64,000 nucleotides of DNA from Larix kaempferi. Lineage: Eukaryota; Streptophyta; Pinopsida; Pinales; Pinaceae. A program made the translations under genes and the position numbers. The notes under the pieces are model-generated. The model was not told the origin of the DNA, ran no database searches, and was given only the letters and a program-made list of their open reading frames with translations. Below, piece after piece: positions 1 to 10,974 of the stretch (positions are counted from its first letter, which is position 1; the number at the start of each line of letters is the position of its first letter). Where the stretch lies: positions 1,806,501 to 1,870,500 of the forward strand of contig BSBM01001026.1 of assembly GCA_027924585.1 (NCBI GenBank), written 5' to 3'.

Positions 1-202
1 AAGGACTTATAGTCATTTTGTGGTAGTGCATGCCATATGAGATAGTCATGGTAAAATGAATGACATGACATTGTGGTATTCATGAATCCATGCAAGAAAA
101 AGTTGAGTGAGTGCACATTAAAATATTATGTAAATGTTGTAAATGTGCATGCATATGTGTGAGTGCACATGTTGAGATGCATTCTGTGAATGCATGGTTG
201 CG

Positions 203-234
<32 letters not shown>
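203..234. repeat. Compound (TA)n(TG)n microsatellite
   Basis: About six TA dinucleotides run straight into about ten TG dinucleotides. A compound array of this kind is likely to vary in length between individuals. Confidence 0.9.
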
Positions 235-480
235 CAATGCAATTAGATAATAGATGAAATAATGAACTATTGTTAATCCTAAGACCATTTCATGAGCTGC
301 TATGAATGCAAGAGAATGATTGCATGAAGAAGGTAAACAAGTTGATGGGCTACTAGAGTGCTCTGTTGAAGGACATAGTTGCATAAAAAGAATATGGTTG
401 TGAAGTAATGAATATTGGAGTTTTATTTAAATTGCAGGGATAATGTGACTATGTCTTGCAATTTATTATGATAATGATGC

Positions 481-496
481 ATATATATATATATAT
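481..496. repeat. (AT)8 microsatellite
   Basis: Eight AT dinucleotides in a row within AT-rich non-coding DNA. Confidence 0.85.
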
Positions 497-962
497 TAAT
501 ATATTTCATTACATTTAAAATGTTAACAGTTGAGGGTATTTGAATTATTGAGTGTTATAATTCTGAGATCACTTCAATGATTGTTTTAGCAATGAAAAGA
601 TGATATGCATAGATACTCACAATGTGTGTGGCCGATTGAAGTTTCAGGTTTTAGGTGGAAAAGTCTTGCGTATGGCAATGAGGATAAGTCCATAGTAAAG
701 ACCAGGATCTACCATGTGCAGAAACCAAAGGTTATGAGAAGGTTCTCATGGTTGTGAAATTTAACTTATGCATGAAATATACCTGAAAATTGTCTGATTT
801 AAGTTTATGAGAATAATCTCATGGTTGCAAATCTAATTTCTGTAGGAAAATAGATTTGTAAATTTCAGATTTGAAATTTTGCTAATAATTGCTAACGACT
901 GTTTGGCTTATATAAAATTGTGTTTGGAGGACATGTTGTAGGTGGATGTTCATGTATGGTAG

Positions 963-1545
963 TGTTAATTTTTGAGCATTAATTCAATATACTCTAGGAT
1001 ATTTACTGAGAGAATAACATGTACAACATATCAAGTATAACAATGCATATCAATCACCACAAGCAATCACATGAGACAATAGACACACAGAGTTTCACTG
1101 GGGAAAACCATAAAGGTGAAAAACCCCACAACTTCCTCAGAGATAGAGAGAGCAATGATACAACCAAAGTACAACCAAAGTACAAGAGATAGTCTTATGC
1201 TAGTAGCTCCTCCTCCTCCTCAACTAGTGCGCCACTTTCTGAGTGATGTGGGAGTGAGATAATGAGATGATCAAATAGAGAGATTCCGCTCTCTATTTAT
1301 ACTTGTCCTCGGCTACCTAATAAACCAGTGGGGCTGACTTGTCTAACTTAGTCTAATAACCCATGGTTACATTAATCCGGTCTGATCCCTCTACTAAGTT
1401 GTCTAATAACCCATTAGCAAGTTACACCACTTGCGACACTTGTCAATACAAATGATGACACTTCCGTATAGAGGAATAATACATCTCTATATGAGTACAA
1501 TAATATATAGATGAAATACATTCTGAAGTTACATATACATCAACA
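963..1545 (-). mobile_element. Solo copia LTR (same family as copia-2)
   Basis: The segment starts TGTTAATTTTTGAG and ends CATATACATCAACA, and aligns end to end with the two LTRs of copia-2 at 33.0 and 39.2 kb. Read on the minus strand it has a U3, a TATA box (TATAAATAGAG, on the + strand at about 1294-1301) and the conserved R-U5 module with the GGTTTTTCACC/GGTTTTCCCC hairpin. There is no internal element sequence on either side. The flanks are GGTAG and AGTAG, a five-base target duplication with one mismatch. This is the footprint left when the two LTRs of a full element recombine. Confidence 0.85.
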
Positions 1546-2381
1546 AGTAGAAAGGGTGAAACCATGATAGACAGAGTGATACCACTTACAAGAGCCAAAC
1601 ATTATGAGGATAGCCTCATTGCTAAGCAAATCAATTTTCTGTAGTAGACAGAATTGCAAATTCATATTGAACTTAATTATTAATGACACTGATTGGTTAT
1701 GGAACAATCAGATTTAAATTTTATTGTTAAATGTTGCTTACTGTTTGGTTGTTTGAGGAGTGTGTCAGGAAGACACCTTGCGGGAATACCATGTGTGATG
1801 GCCTGCAGAATCCAAACTCCATGGAAAGGACCCCATGCTTTGGAAATGGGTTTCGGGTGAAATGCCATTGCAAATTTTGAAAATATCTCAGTTGCACTGC
1901 ATGTTGGTAAATCATGTGAGTGAGACAAAAAAATTATGCCAAGAAGGCATGTGTGGGTTATGGAACGTGAAAGGATTGGGGTGGCAAACCGAAGGAAAGT
2001 TGACTCAAAGAAGGGAGCCCCCATTATTTGCAAATGAAGAAAAGATACATTTGTAAAATGGATGAGTATTATGTAACCCTAACTAAGGATATACACGTCT
2101 GGTTATTAGATTTAATATGCAGAGGATGTTTTATTATTTCATTATTATTCTAGACTGCTTGAGTATGATTAGGGTCTACATGGCTCACATCCGAAAGGGA
2201 GTTCACACCTTTCTGGTGGTGGGTTATGATAGGGTTGTCAATATTGACTACACCCTAAGGGAATGGATGCATTCCTGGTGTTTCAATACTTGATAGTGAT
2301 TGTTATGAAATGTGGTTGCAATTTTGGGATGGCAATATTGATGAGCTTGCTTATCCTTCTTGTGCTGTCAGCATACACATA
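1546..2381. other. Non-coding DNA upstream of the 80-bp array
   Basis: Short frames on both strands show no recognisable domain. By position this could be internal non-coding sequence of the element whose 3' LTR starts at 4963, but no coding homology confirms this. Confidence 0.4.
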
Positions 2382-2998
2382 TGCATGATAAACCAGTCGG
2401 TGTACTGGATTGACATTGGTTATTTGGATGTTGTGGAGGTATTGGTGAAGGATTTTTGTATGCCTGATAAACCCAGTCGGTGTACTGGATTGGCATTGAT
2501 TATTTGGATGTTGTGGAGGTATTGGTGAAGGATTGTTGTATGCCTGATAAACCCAGTAGGTGTACTAGTTTGGAATTGGTTATTTGGATGTTGTGGAGGT
2601 ATTGGTGAAGGATTGTTGCATGCCTGATAAACCCAGTCGATGTACTGGATTGGAATTGGTTATTTGGATGTTGACAAGGTACTGGTGAAGGATTGTTGCA
2701 TGCCTGATAAACCCAGTCGGTGTATTGTCTTGGCATCGGTTATTTCAATGTTGTGGAGGTATTGGTGAAGGGTTGTTGCATGCTTGATAAACCCAGTCGG
2801 TGTACTGGCTTGGCATTGGTTATTTGGATGTTGTGGAGGTATTGGTGAAGGGTTGTTGCATGCCTGATAAACCCAGTCGGTGTACTGGCTTGGCATTAGT
2901 TATTTGGATGTTGTGGAGGTATTGGTGAAGGGTTGTTGCATGCTTGATAAACCCAATCAGTGTACTGGATGGGCATTGATTATTTGGATGACGTGGAG
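2382..2998. repeat. 80-bp minisatellite, 8 units
   Basis: Units begin with TGCCTGATAAACCCAGTCGG or a close variant near 2382, 2461, 2541, 2621, 2701, 2781, 2861 and 2941, so the period is 80 bp with hardly any length change. Units differ from one another by a few substitutions and abut directly. A shortened version of the same unit lies inside the gypsy-type LTR at about 6513-6545 and, inverted, in the second LTR copy near 60.28 kb, which ties the array to that element family. Several short frames cross the array because 80 is not a multiple of three; I do not regard them as genes. Confidence 0.92.
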
Positions 2999-3234
2999 TG
3001 GCCTCAGGCTAGCCAGCATCCAACTCTGTAGGCAATCCCAAGGCTTGCAAAGCGAAGCAGGACCCTGTGGACCAGAGAGGAAATGCACATTACAGATAAG
3101 TATTCAGTTTCATTTATTTCTTGTTTGGAATAATGAATATTTTAGGTATAAGTCTTCTAACAGCTAAGTTGATACACTGTTGTTTCTTTGTTGGAAACCT
3201 TGGTCATTGTAAGAAGCAAGGACCCTGAAAGAGA

Positions 3235-3556
3235 TATAAATTCTTGGTAAATCCAGAGAGTAACTGGTTGGGCGCTATAAATTCTTGGTAAGTCTAGAAA
3301 GTAACTGGTTGTAACTATAAATTCTTGGTAATTCCAGAGAATAACTGGTTGGAGCTATAAATTCTTGGTAAATCCAGAGAGTAACTGGTTGGAACTATAA
3401 AATTCTTGGTAAATCCAGAGAGTAACTGGTTGGGCGCTATAAATTCTTGGTAAATCCAGAGAGTAACTGGTTGGAGCTATAAATTCTTGGTAAATCCAGA
3501 GAGTAACTAGTTGGAGCTATAAATTCTTGCTAAATCTAGAGAGTAACTGGTTGGGC
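3235..3556. repeat. 40-bp minisatellite, 8 units
   Basis: Eight units start with TATAAATTCTTGGTAA or a close variant near 3235, 3276, 3316, 3356, 3396, 3438, 3478 and 3518. Each contains CCAGAGAGTAACTGGTTGG. The period is 40 bp with occasional one- or two-base changes. The sequence is unrelated to the 80-bp unit that ends only about 240 bp upstream. Confidence 0.92.
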
Positions 3557-3605
3557 ATTAACTAATTGATGTTGTATAGTAGCATGTGTCCTGGCCAAAC
3601 ATTCC

Positions 3606-3870
3606 TTAAATAATTGATAAACCCAGTCGACGTACTAGCCTGGCATTTCCTATTTGAATGGTTGTGGAGTATCCTACATGCTGGCCCAACATTCATCATT
3701 GTATCCACAGGAAATCCAAGGCTTGTAAAGCAAAGAAGGATCATGTGGAATAAAGTGAAGAAATCCAATACAAATAAGTATTTGGTTATCTTGCAGCTTC
3801 TTGCTTATGAATATATGTGTGTATATGATTTGGTTATGATTTCTCAAACTCTTGTTTAGAGATAAACCCT
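3606..3870. repeat. Diverged duplicate of the 80-bp unit and its downstream flank
   Basis: The block starts with GATAAACCCAGTCGACG, resembling one 80-bp unit, and continues with AATCCAAGGCTTGTAAAGC and GAAGGATCATGTGGA. The same order follows the last array unit at about 3030-3085 (AATCCCAAGGCTTGCAAAGC, then GCAGGACCCTGTGGACC). So a unit plus flank was duplicated, and only the first copy expanded into an array. Confidence 0.65.
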
Positions 3871-4948
3871 ATGAAAATAAACTAAACATGTGAATTGATT
3901 CAATGTTTGAATTCAGGTATTGCTGGAAGCAAGGACTATGAAGGCATCCTAGGGATGCATGTAGAAATGTGACCGTCCTAAAGAGCTTAGTATGATAAGT
4001 AATGAAATATGGTGCTAGTGGACATGTGTGGGTCCTAGTAGCCAAAGGTTCTGTAGGAAACAATGGGGAAGGGTTTCCTAGTTGAAAATCCTTAGACAGA
4101 CCTTAGACACCAAGTGTCATAGCCAAGAAAGGGAAAGACAAGCATTCACATTGAAGTGAAAGAGGCTAAGGAGCATGAAACCCCAATGGTGGTGTGGCTC
4201 CATATTGGAACAAGACTAAGAGGGAGAAACTCTTACTCTTCTCTTTCTTTTTTATTGATGCATTTCATAAATAGAGGATTTTTTAGTGCATGTCATGGCT
4301 GAAAATAAATTGTGTTTAATTGCTTGAAATGAATTGTGAATGATGAAATAGTTATTTCCCTATGAAAGGATGAACATGAATGAGTTCATGTGTAGGTTGG
4401 GAAAGCATGAAAAGTGTGGAAGTCTCGTGAATGAAGAATGGAATTTCCATGTCAATTGGGAAAATAATTGACTAATTTTAGTATTGTGTTATGCTTGTCC
4501 TAATGGGAATTTACATGATGAATCTCATAGGTGAGAAATTGAAAGCCATCAATTGCAACTATTACTAGCCAAGTGTTGCTAGTGAGAAAAGTGAGAGCCA
4601 GTTGTGCACATTGATCATGGAAGCAGGCCAAAAGCTATTTGATTTGGCTGAAAATATTCCTCAAATAGTTGCCAGAACAACAAGAAAGATGGCAAACATG
4701 AAATTCCAGACTTGTAGATCAGCTGGAAGGTAAATGAAATGAAGGGATTGATGTGGAGCAATGCCCACCTGCGGAGCTAGAAGGTCAAAGCCAGCAAGAG
4801 TAGCTTGTGGAAGCCAAGGAATTGGTCCTGAAAGTTCAAAGTAAAAAGATGAAACACAGGACAGACCTGCCACATTTTGTGAATTTTGGGACATGTGTAA
4901 AGTGGGTATGTATTATTAAGTGTTGGAACATTGAGGACGGTGTTATTC
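3871..4948. other. Probable 3' non-coding region of the element ending at 6970
   Basis: No recognisable protein is encoded. The sequence runs into a polypurine tract and then an LTR, so it is most simply read as the last internal part of a + strand LTR element. The assignment rests on position, not homology. Confidence 0.4.
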
Positions 4949-4961
4949 CAAGGGTAGGGGA
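4949..4961 (+). promoter_or_regulatory. Polypurine tract (PPT) before the 3' LTR
   Basis: The purine run AAGGGTAGGGGA lies immediately 5' of the LTR start TGTAATATCC. In LTR retrotransposons this tract primes plus-strand DNA synthesis next to the 3' LTR. Its presence marks the LTR at 4963 as a 3' LTR rather than a solo LTR. Confidence 0.6.
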
Positions 4962-5197
4962 TTGTAATATCCTGATTTTGACCCCATTGCATTAACAAGT
5001 AAATGATGTAATATTGTTATAAAATAGTGGTGAGGAGCTCAAGGCCAAGGCCCCGCCATCGATTTAGTGATGCATATGGTTTACGTGCTAGCCAGGCAGA
5101 ATGGAATTGCAAATATCATATCAATATGCATTTTAATAAAATACCCACAACTAGCTATGCAATGAAACAAGAGATGGGGGCATGATTTTACAAGGAA

Positions 5198-5834
5198 TGT
5201 TGATGTATTTGTAACTTCGGGATGTATTTCATATATGTATATTGTATTCCTATAGAGATGTTATTATTCCTCTATATGGAAGTGTTTGTATTCCTATAGA
5301 GATGTTATTATTCCTCTATACGGAAGTGTCGTCATTTATAGTGTAAGTGTCGTAACTTATACTTGAAGGGTTATTAGACCACCTTGTTGGGGTTAGCCCT
5401 GTATGAGTCATGTGGGTCAAAGGGTTATTAGACCACCCTATTGGGGGTTGGCCCAGTCAACATTATGTTATGTGATTAAGTTAGGGCCGACCTAGTTGAG
5501 TAAAGGTCAAGTGATGTAGTGTATAAATAGAGAGTGTGTCTCTCTCATTTTACACATTCTATTCTTCTCTCACACACTCATTGGAGAGTGGCGCACTAGT
5601 GGAGGAGGAGAAGCTGCTGCTAGGAGGACTATCTGTTGTACTTGGGTTGTATTATTGCTCTATCTATCTCTGAGGAAGTTGCGTGGTTTTTCACCTTCTT
5701 GGTTTTCCCTGGTGAAACTCTGTGTCTCTTGTGTGCTTGCATTATTGTGTCCATGATAGATATGTTGTAGATATGATGTACATGTTATTCTCTCAGTTAA
5801 GATCCTAGATCAGATTGAAAATTCTGAAAAACTA
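5198..5834 (+). mobile_element. Nested copia LTR (copia-2 family)
   Basis: It starts TGTTGATGTATTTGTAACTTC and is the reverse complement of the copia-2 family LTRs, so its sense direction is plus. It carries two copies of GGGTTATTAGACCACC in U3, a TATA box (TATAAATAGAG, 5522-5529) and the R-U5 module. Near its 5' end a block of about 45 bp (TATTCCTATAGAGATG..., about 5243-5330) is tandemly doubled. The 3' end near CTGAAAAACTAA is eroded. Comparison with the second host-LTR copy shows that about 35 bp of host LTR is missing after the insertion, and no target duplication can be seen. Confidence 0.8.
5522..5529 (+). promoter_or_regulatory. TATA box of the nested copia LTR
   Basis: TATAAATA followed by GAGAGTG sits where the core promoter is expected, between the U3 repeats and the R-U5 module. 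The same box is found at the same place in the other copies of this family. Confidence 0.65.
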
Positions 5835-7078
5835 ATGTCAATACAATCAAGTCAAGCCAAGTGTAAATGAGATAAACCATAACAACCTAAACTACCCATG
5901 TTGACTTTGGTACCCAATCATTCAATTCTCCCAAGAGTTGCGTGAAGTAGTTAATGCCTTGGGAATGGAGAGGTATGGTTTTCCAAATTCAGGTATGGGA
6001 AAGCCACCCTTCATAGAAAACCATGCTTCACTTCTTGGGAAAGAAAGGAGCCACGAAATTGCTCCCCAAGCCATTATCCATCAACTAGTTTGGCTCTCTC
6101 ATGAGTTGGGAGCTGGTTGGGCATTTTTCCCCATCAAAATTATGTGATTTCCTTCATTCTCAACTGGGAGAGGGGAGTTTTTGTGTTGTATACCCGCAGG
6201 GAAGAAGGGGAATTGAATTTGGGTTCCATAGAGACCATTTGGGCCGCTGAATGGTTAGATAGTTGGGGGAGAAATCGTTTTCCTCCCTGTGGTTGTTTTT
6301 CCCCATCCCACAATCCGTTTTTGGATGGAAACGATTTAGGGAAAACCCATGGCCATATTGATTGTAAATCTCATTGTTAAACATGTGTATCCATGCCCAA
6401 TGATTGTGCTTGCTGTGTGTAGATAGAGTATGTTCGGGTATGTGTTATGGGTATCCATTGTTTTGGCTTGAGCTTGAGTGCAAGCATCCAGAAATGAAGA
6501 GGGTTCATATTTAGCCTGATAAACCCAGTTGTGGACTGGCTTGGCTTAGATGCAATGAGTATTTGGCTATGTATGAGCTTGAGTGTCCCCTTTTCCTTGT
6601 ATAAATCATGCCCAGCTCGGTGTGGTCTCTGAGTGCTGAAAGAATACAAGTTGGGAAGAGACCTATGGTTGGGTGGAACGTTGCCACACCATAGCTAGTT
6701 GCTTGGGACCATTTCACAATGAAGATGAGTATATTATTTATGTCTATTTACTTCTACAATGTTTTAATTTGATGATTGTATTTATATGTTGTATGCATGA
6801 GAAATGTGTGTGGACAATTTAATTCTGCAGTGCATGTTTACTTGATTTAGATCTGCACACATTTGTTTTATTACTGTGATTGTCATGAATGGGATGAGTT
6901 TATGCAAAAGCCCCAGATTTTGGCGTCATGATCCCTTACTTGGATTGGATTGATGGGAGGGGACGTCACATTTGTACTATGACACCACTTTTTGATAATT
7001 AAAAGACTATGATTTTTCGACTCTACTATTATGTGTGTACAAATGTATGAATCTTATTTGTGTGATTCATTGCTTCTT

Positions 7079-7504
7079 TTAATGATGTGACAAATGCCAA
7101 TCTAGGACATAATTAGTGTATGCATCAATAATATAACTAAAAAATCTTGGAACATGGATATAAGTAATAAAATCAAAATGGCGTTCCAAAAGTCTTACCC
7201 TTAAGAATCTCCTTAGTAGTGTAGGATCCCTAACATAGTACCAACCGTTGAACTGATACAAAATCAGTTATGAATCCAGGAGGACCTCTAAAGACTGGAT
7301 ACCATGCGAAATGGAATCACGAAGTAACTCAATAATGACACTATACTCAGCCACATTGTTTGAGGTAGGACCGAGAAAAGCACCTCCTGTAGACACAATC
7401 TGGTTGTCGGGCGAGTAAATAACCCACGCAACAGAAGCTAGTCTCTACGTATGATGGCTGGCCCCATCCACGAATCCTAAGAACACTGTAGATCCTGCTG
7501 ACAT
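7079..7504 (-). pseudogene. Second (archaeal-type) RNase H, separate ORF after integrase
   Basis: An ATG at 7504 opens a 141-codon frame, in a different frame from integrase, about 110 bp after the integrase stop. Blocks fit an RNase H fold of the type reported in Tat/Ogre elements: FVDGAS (first acidic residue), SNNVAEYSVII (catalytic Glu), VLLDS (Asp) and a C-terminal FSYIIDAYTNYVLD (last Asp). All four acidic positions expected in the family are present. Two in-frame stops, one TAG after HHT and one TAA after VLLDS, break it. RNase H removes the RNA template during reverse transcription. This one is in addition to the usual RNase H fused to RT at about 9.1-9.5 kb. The assignment rests on motif pattern, not a database search. 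Confidence 0.72.
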
Positions 7505-7613
7505 CTTTCAACCAAAAGGAAGCGAATCAACAGACTCGAAAAATCAAAGGAAAGCTAAACTATGTACAGAAACTATACAATAGTATACAAAAGTATAAGC
7601 TCAATCTAGAAGC

Positions 7614-8975
7614 TCAAGCATAATATCGCTTAAGATAGAGCCCATTTCTAGGCTCCTTCAGGGCGTTCTTGTCATAATCCTCTAACTCATAGGATCCTTT
7701 CTCAAGGACACGCCTCAAAACGTAAGGCCTGTGCCACATTGGGTTAAACTTTCCTACCCCAAGGGGTTCTTTTGCTTGGTCATAAAGAAGAACCAAGCCA
7801 CCTTTAGAATATTCCCGGGGACGGACAGACCTATCATACTGAGCCTTGACATGATGTTTGTTTCCATATATTGCCACGACGACATGTGAACACTGCTCGT
7901 CGAGTTGCTTGAGGTGGACTAAACGTTTCTCTACTTCTGAAGTATCAGGCATGATTTCTATGTCTAGCTTCAAAGAAGGGATTTTGCATTCAATCAGTAA
8001 GATGGAATCCACACCATGAACAAACTGAAAAGGTGAGAAATCGGTGGAAGTATTTACTGCAGTTCAATAATCCCACAAAGCAGGATACAACATGATATGC
8101 CAATTAATATTGCTTTGTCAAATGGTCCTTTGGATAATGGCCTTAAGGCACTTGTTAACTGCCTCGAACTAGCCATTCGATTGGGGATAATACGAAGATG
8201 AGTGATCCTGTATAAACCCAAGCTTAAGAGATAACTCCACCATCATCTTGTTTTGAAAGTGACTACCATGGTTAGTGTTAATCTCCTTAGGGATATCGAG
8301 CCGAGCTATAATTTGATTGAATACAAAGTGGGCTGCTGTTTCACCATCGACTTTAATGGTCAGCATGGCCTTAGCTCATTTGGTAAAGTAATCAACGACC
8401 ACTATGATATGATGATGCCCCCCACCCGAAGCTGGGTTGCAATCCATGAAATAAAACCCCCACTTGGTGAAGGGACTGATGGTGACAACCAGATAGAGAG
8501 GAGCAGGATGCGAGCGTACATTCTGAGAAAACACCTGACAAGGGTGGCATCTCTTTAAAAAGTTAATACAATCTTTAAATATCGTAGGAAAAAAATAGCC
8601 CGCTCACAAGATACGTTGGGCTGTCGCAATCTCGGATAAGTGAACACCACATCCCCCACTATGGAAATCATTAAGCACTAGCTCTGCTTCCTCATGAGTT
8701 AAGCAACGATGCAGAAGAGAGTCTTTTCCTCGGCGATACAAAATCTCACCGACGATGACATAATCTTTGGCATGGTGTTTCACACGCCATCGCTCATCTC
8801 GTGAAAAATGTGAAGGGAACTTCAGAGTCTGGAGATATATAATGATGTTTCCATACCAAGGGTCTATCGATGAGATAAGGAATAAATGCTCATCAAAAAA
8901 TGAGTCTTCATGGACCACTTCCTCATCAAGTCTCGGGAAATACGACATTAGCTCAATGAAAACCAAGGACTTCAC
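7614..8975 (-). pseudogene. pol: Integrase of gypsy-1 (broken)
   Basis: The frame continues from RT-RNase H. The N-terminal zinc-binding region is around GEILYRRGKDSLLHRCL...HSGGCGVH...KRCHPCQ. The catalytic core follows: FYFMDCNPAS gives the first Asp, NTNHGSHF stands where the family has TDHGSHF (second Asp now Asn), and FEAVNK gives the Glu. The C-terminal part has KFNPMWHRPYVLRRV and ends at 7614. Integrase inserts the cDNA copy into the host chromosome. Stops occur after AQRIL, in DYFTK*AKA, after PQSNG and elsewhere, so no enzyme is made. The lost second Asp would disable it even without the stops. Confidence 0.88.
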
Positions 8976-9122
8976 CGACTTCGCCGAAGCAAAATCAAGA
9001 TCTAATTAGTGAAGGATGAAAATCCATTTATTATACAGCTTCCCCCCAATCAGATGTCGTGAGAGCACGAACTGAAATGGATTGAAATGTGCTATAACCG
9101 TGGTTTTCCTAATTAAAATGTA

Positions 9123-10379
9123 TTAACGTAATCTCAGGACTGCATGAACAGTCGCAAGGGCCATTTTCTCCACGTGAGAATACCTTAGTTCAATGTCTAC
9201 TAGGTTTCGACTAAGATAATAGACGACATGCTCTTGGAGCCTATCGTCCACCTGAACCAAGACCATACCAATCGTCTCTTGAGATGCGGCGGCATAAAGA
9301 AAAATGTCTCTTGCATAGTCAGGTGGACTAATAAGAGGGGCCGATACCAAGGATTTCTTAAGAGTGTCAAAATACTGCTGGGCTCGCTCATCCCAAATAA
9401 AAGGGGTGTCTTTCTTCAATACCCGCGCAAAACCCTTAGTAAAACTAGCATAGTTCACGATAAAATGACGCAATAAAGTATCCCTCCCTTAAAAGCTCTG
9501 AAGTTGAACCAAATTACGCGAGGGAGGAAACATAATTATTGCCTCAACCTTTAACGGATCGACTATAATAACTTCCTTTGAGACTATGAAACCTAGAAGG
9601 AGATTAGTTTTCACGCAAAAGATGCACTTGTTCGGATTCAAATGAATATTATAACTACGACATCTCTCGAAAACAAGACGAAGGTGTCCTGGGTGATTCT
9701 TTCTACTACGAGAATGAGCAGTAAGATCATCCAAGAAAACTTCCATTATACGTTTAAGATCATAAAAAGCATAGGTCATGGCCCGCTGAAATGTAGCTTC
9801 TACGTTTTTAAGGCCGAAGGGAATTTTCCGGTATGCGAAGGTTCCCCAAGGACATATAAATGCAGTTTTATGTTGATCCTCGGGTTTAATTTGGATCTGA
9901 TTATAGCCCGAAAAGCCGTCCATAAACGAAAAAAATTCGCTTCCCGCACACTCATCCAAGATTTGGTCTATGAATAGGGTGGGGAAGTTATCTTTAGGAC
10001 ATGCTCTATTCATATCATGAAATTTGGTGCACAAACAGATGGTTCCCTGCTTCTTATCCACAGGAATGGGGTTGGATACCCTTTCGGTAAGGGGAACCGG
10101 GTAAATGAAACCAACATTAATTAGTTTCTCTACCTCTACCTTAATGGTGGCTACCTTCCTAGGATTAACAACATGAAGACGTTGTCAAACAGGCTTAACA
10201 TTGGGGTAAGTCTCAATTTCATGTTCAACAATACTAGGGTCAATACCTGGCATCAACAATACTAGGGTCAATACCTGGCATCTCTTCATATGACCAGGCG
10301 AAGACATCCCGAAACTCTTTAAATAAATTGGTGTAAATACGGATTTCCTTAGGGGATCAATCTGCATCGATGTATACAT
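9123..10379 (-). pseudogene. pol: Reverse transcriptase and RNase H of gypsy-1 (broken)
   Basis: The RT entry region GFIYPVPLTERVSNPIPVDKKQ, the palm block FMDGFSGYNQIQI and the catalytic box FLDD (usual YLDD) lie between 10.15 and 9.5 kb, followed by the RNase H segment PLISPPDYARDIFLYAAAS and YYLSRNLVDIELRYSHVEK. The MPGIDPSIVEHEIETYPN box that opens the RT region lies at 10.2-10.27 kb. A 28-bp direct duplication (10227-10254 and 10255-10282) shifts the frame exactly there. Stop codons occur after NVKPV and between RT and RNase H. The protein would copy element RNA into DNA; this copy cannot. Confidence 0.9.
10227..10282. repeat. 28-bp tandem duplication inside gypsy-1 pol
   Basis: AACAATACTAGGGTCAATAC... 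is present twice in a row, each copy 28 bp. As 28 is not a multiple of three the duplication shifts the reading frame in the MPGIDPSIV box. The copies look identical, so the event is young compared with the rest of the decay. Confidence 0.9.
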
Positions 10380-10432
10380 TTTTTACTTTTTCGAGAGTAC
10401 AAGAAATGTTGATTGGGATAGTAGGGGAAATA

Positions 10433-10807
10433 TTATCCATATTCCCCTTCTGCGTAAATTCCATGCGACTCCAAAGGAATCACAGGGTGACCAACTTTCT
10501 CAGTTAGAGTCGACTGAAACTTATCTTGCTCAAGAAGATCAAGGTTGGAAAGGAAATAAGATCTATGATGGAGATCCTCCCAAGGATTGTCATTGTCGTT
10601 CATGGCCTTGATAATGGATTCATCTGAAGGTAAAGTATCATCAAGGAAGTCATGTGAACAAGACGAGTCAACTACCCATGCGTGCAACGTAATAGGATCT
10701 TCTTCCTCTGTGCTTGAAGAAGAGAGATCAGGATCTGCAGTGACTTGTTGAATATCACGATAAGAAAGCTCAGTTGTAGACAAGAGCATAGCCATACTGA
10801 TGTGCAA
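10433..10807 (-). pseudogene. Protease-RT linker of gypsy-1
   Basis: The acidic frame ending in HGIYAEGEYG contains DESIIKAMNDNDNPWEDLHHRSYFL. The same block, DEEILEALTAPDYPWDDMHHHSYF, occurs in the linker of gypsy-2, so this is the conserved tether between protease and RT. It has no enzyme motif. It lies in a different frame from the RT after it. Unlike gypsy-2, I see no zinc knuckles in this linker. Confidence 0.75.
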
Positions 10808-10974
10808 AGAGTCTCCCGACGAGGAAATCTAGGAATATAGAGTCCATGGATAACTAAAGTATGATGTATGGAATGGCACATGACACAACAATGAAGGAGC
10901 ATCATCGGAAATGGTTCCTATAAAGGAGACTGGTGTGGAAAAATAAAAAGATCCCATCAAGGAGGAATATAAGC

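Larger units (their letters stand above)
1..962. other. AT-rich non-coding DNA
   Basis: No open reading frame here resembles a known protein. The stretch is AT-rich and holds two microsatellites that are listed separately. It ends at the TG of the first solo LTR. It may be decayed transposon sequence but I cannot assign it. Confidence 0.6.
4963..6970 (+). mobile_element. Gypsy-type LTR, ~1.39 kb, split by a copia LTR
   Basis: It starts TGTAATATCCTGATTTTGACC and ends GGGGACGTCACA. The same sequence occurs inverted at 59847-61232, which starts TGTAACATCC on the minus strand and ends GGTACGTTACA. Matching landmarks in both copies include GGAGCTCAAGGCCAAGGCC, GGGGGCATGAT and CCTTTTCCTTGTA. Without the copia LTR inserted at about 5198-5834 the length is about 1.39 kb. 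A PPT precedes it, so it is read as a 3' LTR. The bases after 6970 (TTTGT) do not match those before 4963. The element's gag-pol is not in the window. Confidence 0.75.

Noticed and set aside
1680-2056. Overlapping small frames on both strands near 1.7-2.0 kb as host genes
   Set aside because: No domain, no splice or promoter evidence, and they lie between a solo LTR and a minisatellite.
2382-3556. Regular arrays that could suggest CRISPR
   Set aside because: Whole units repeat head to tail with no unique spacers, and the setting is plant retrotransposon DNA; they are minisatellites.
4963-6970. Frames of 69-90 codons inside this block as genes
   Set aside because: The block is an LTR: it occurs inverted at 59.8-61.2 kb with the frames broken differently.
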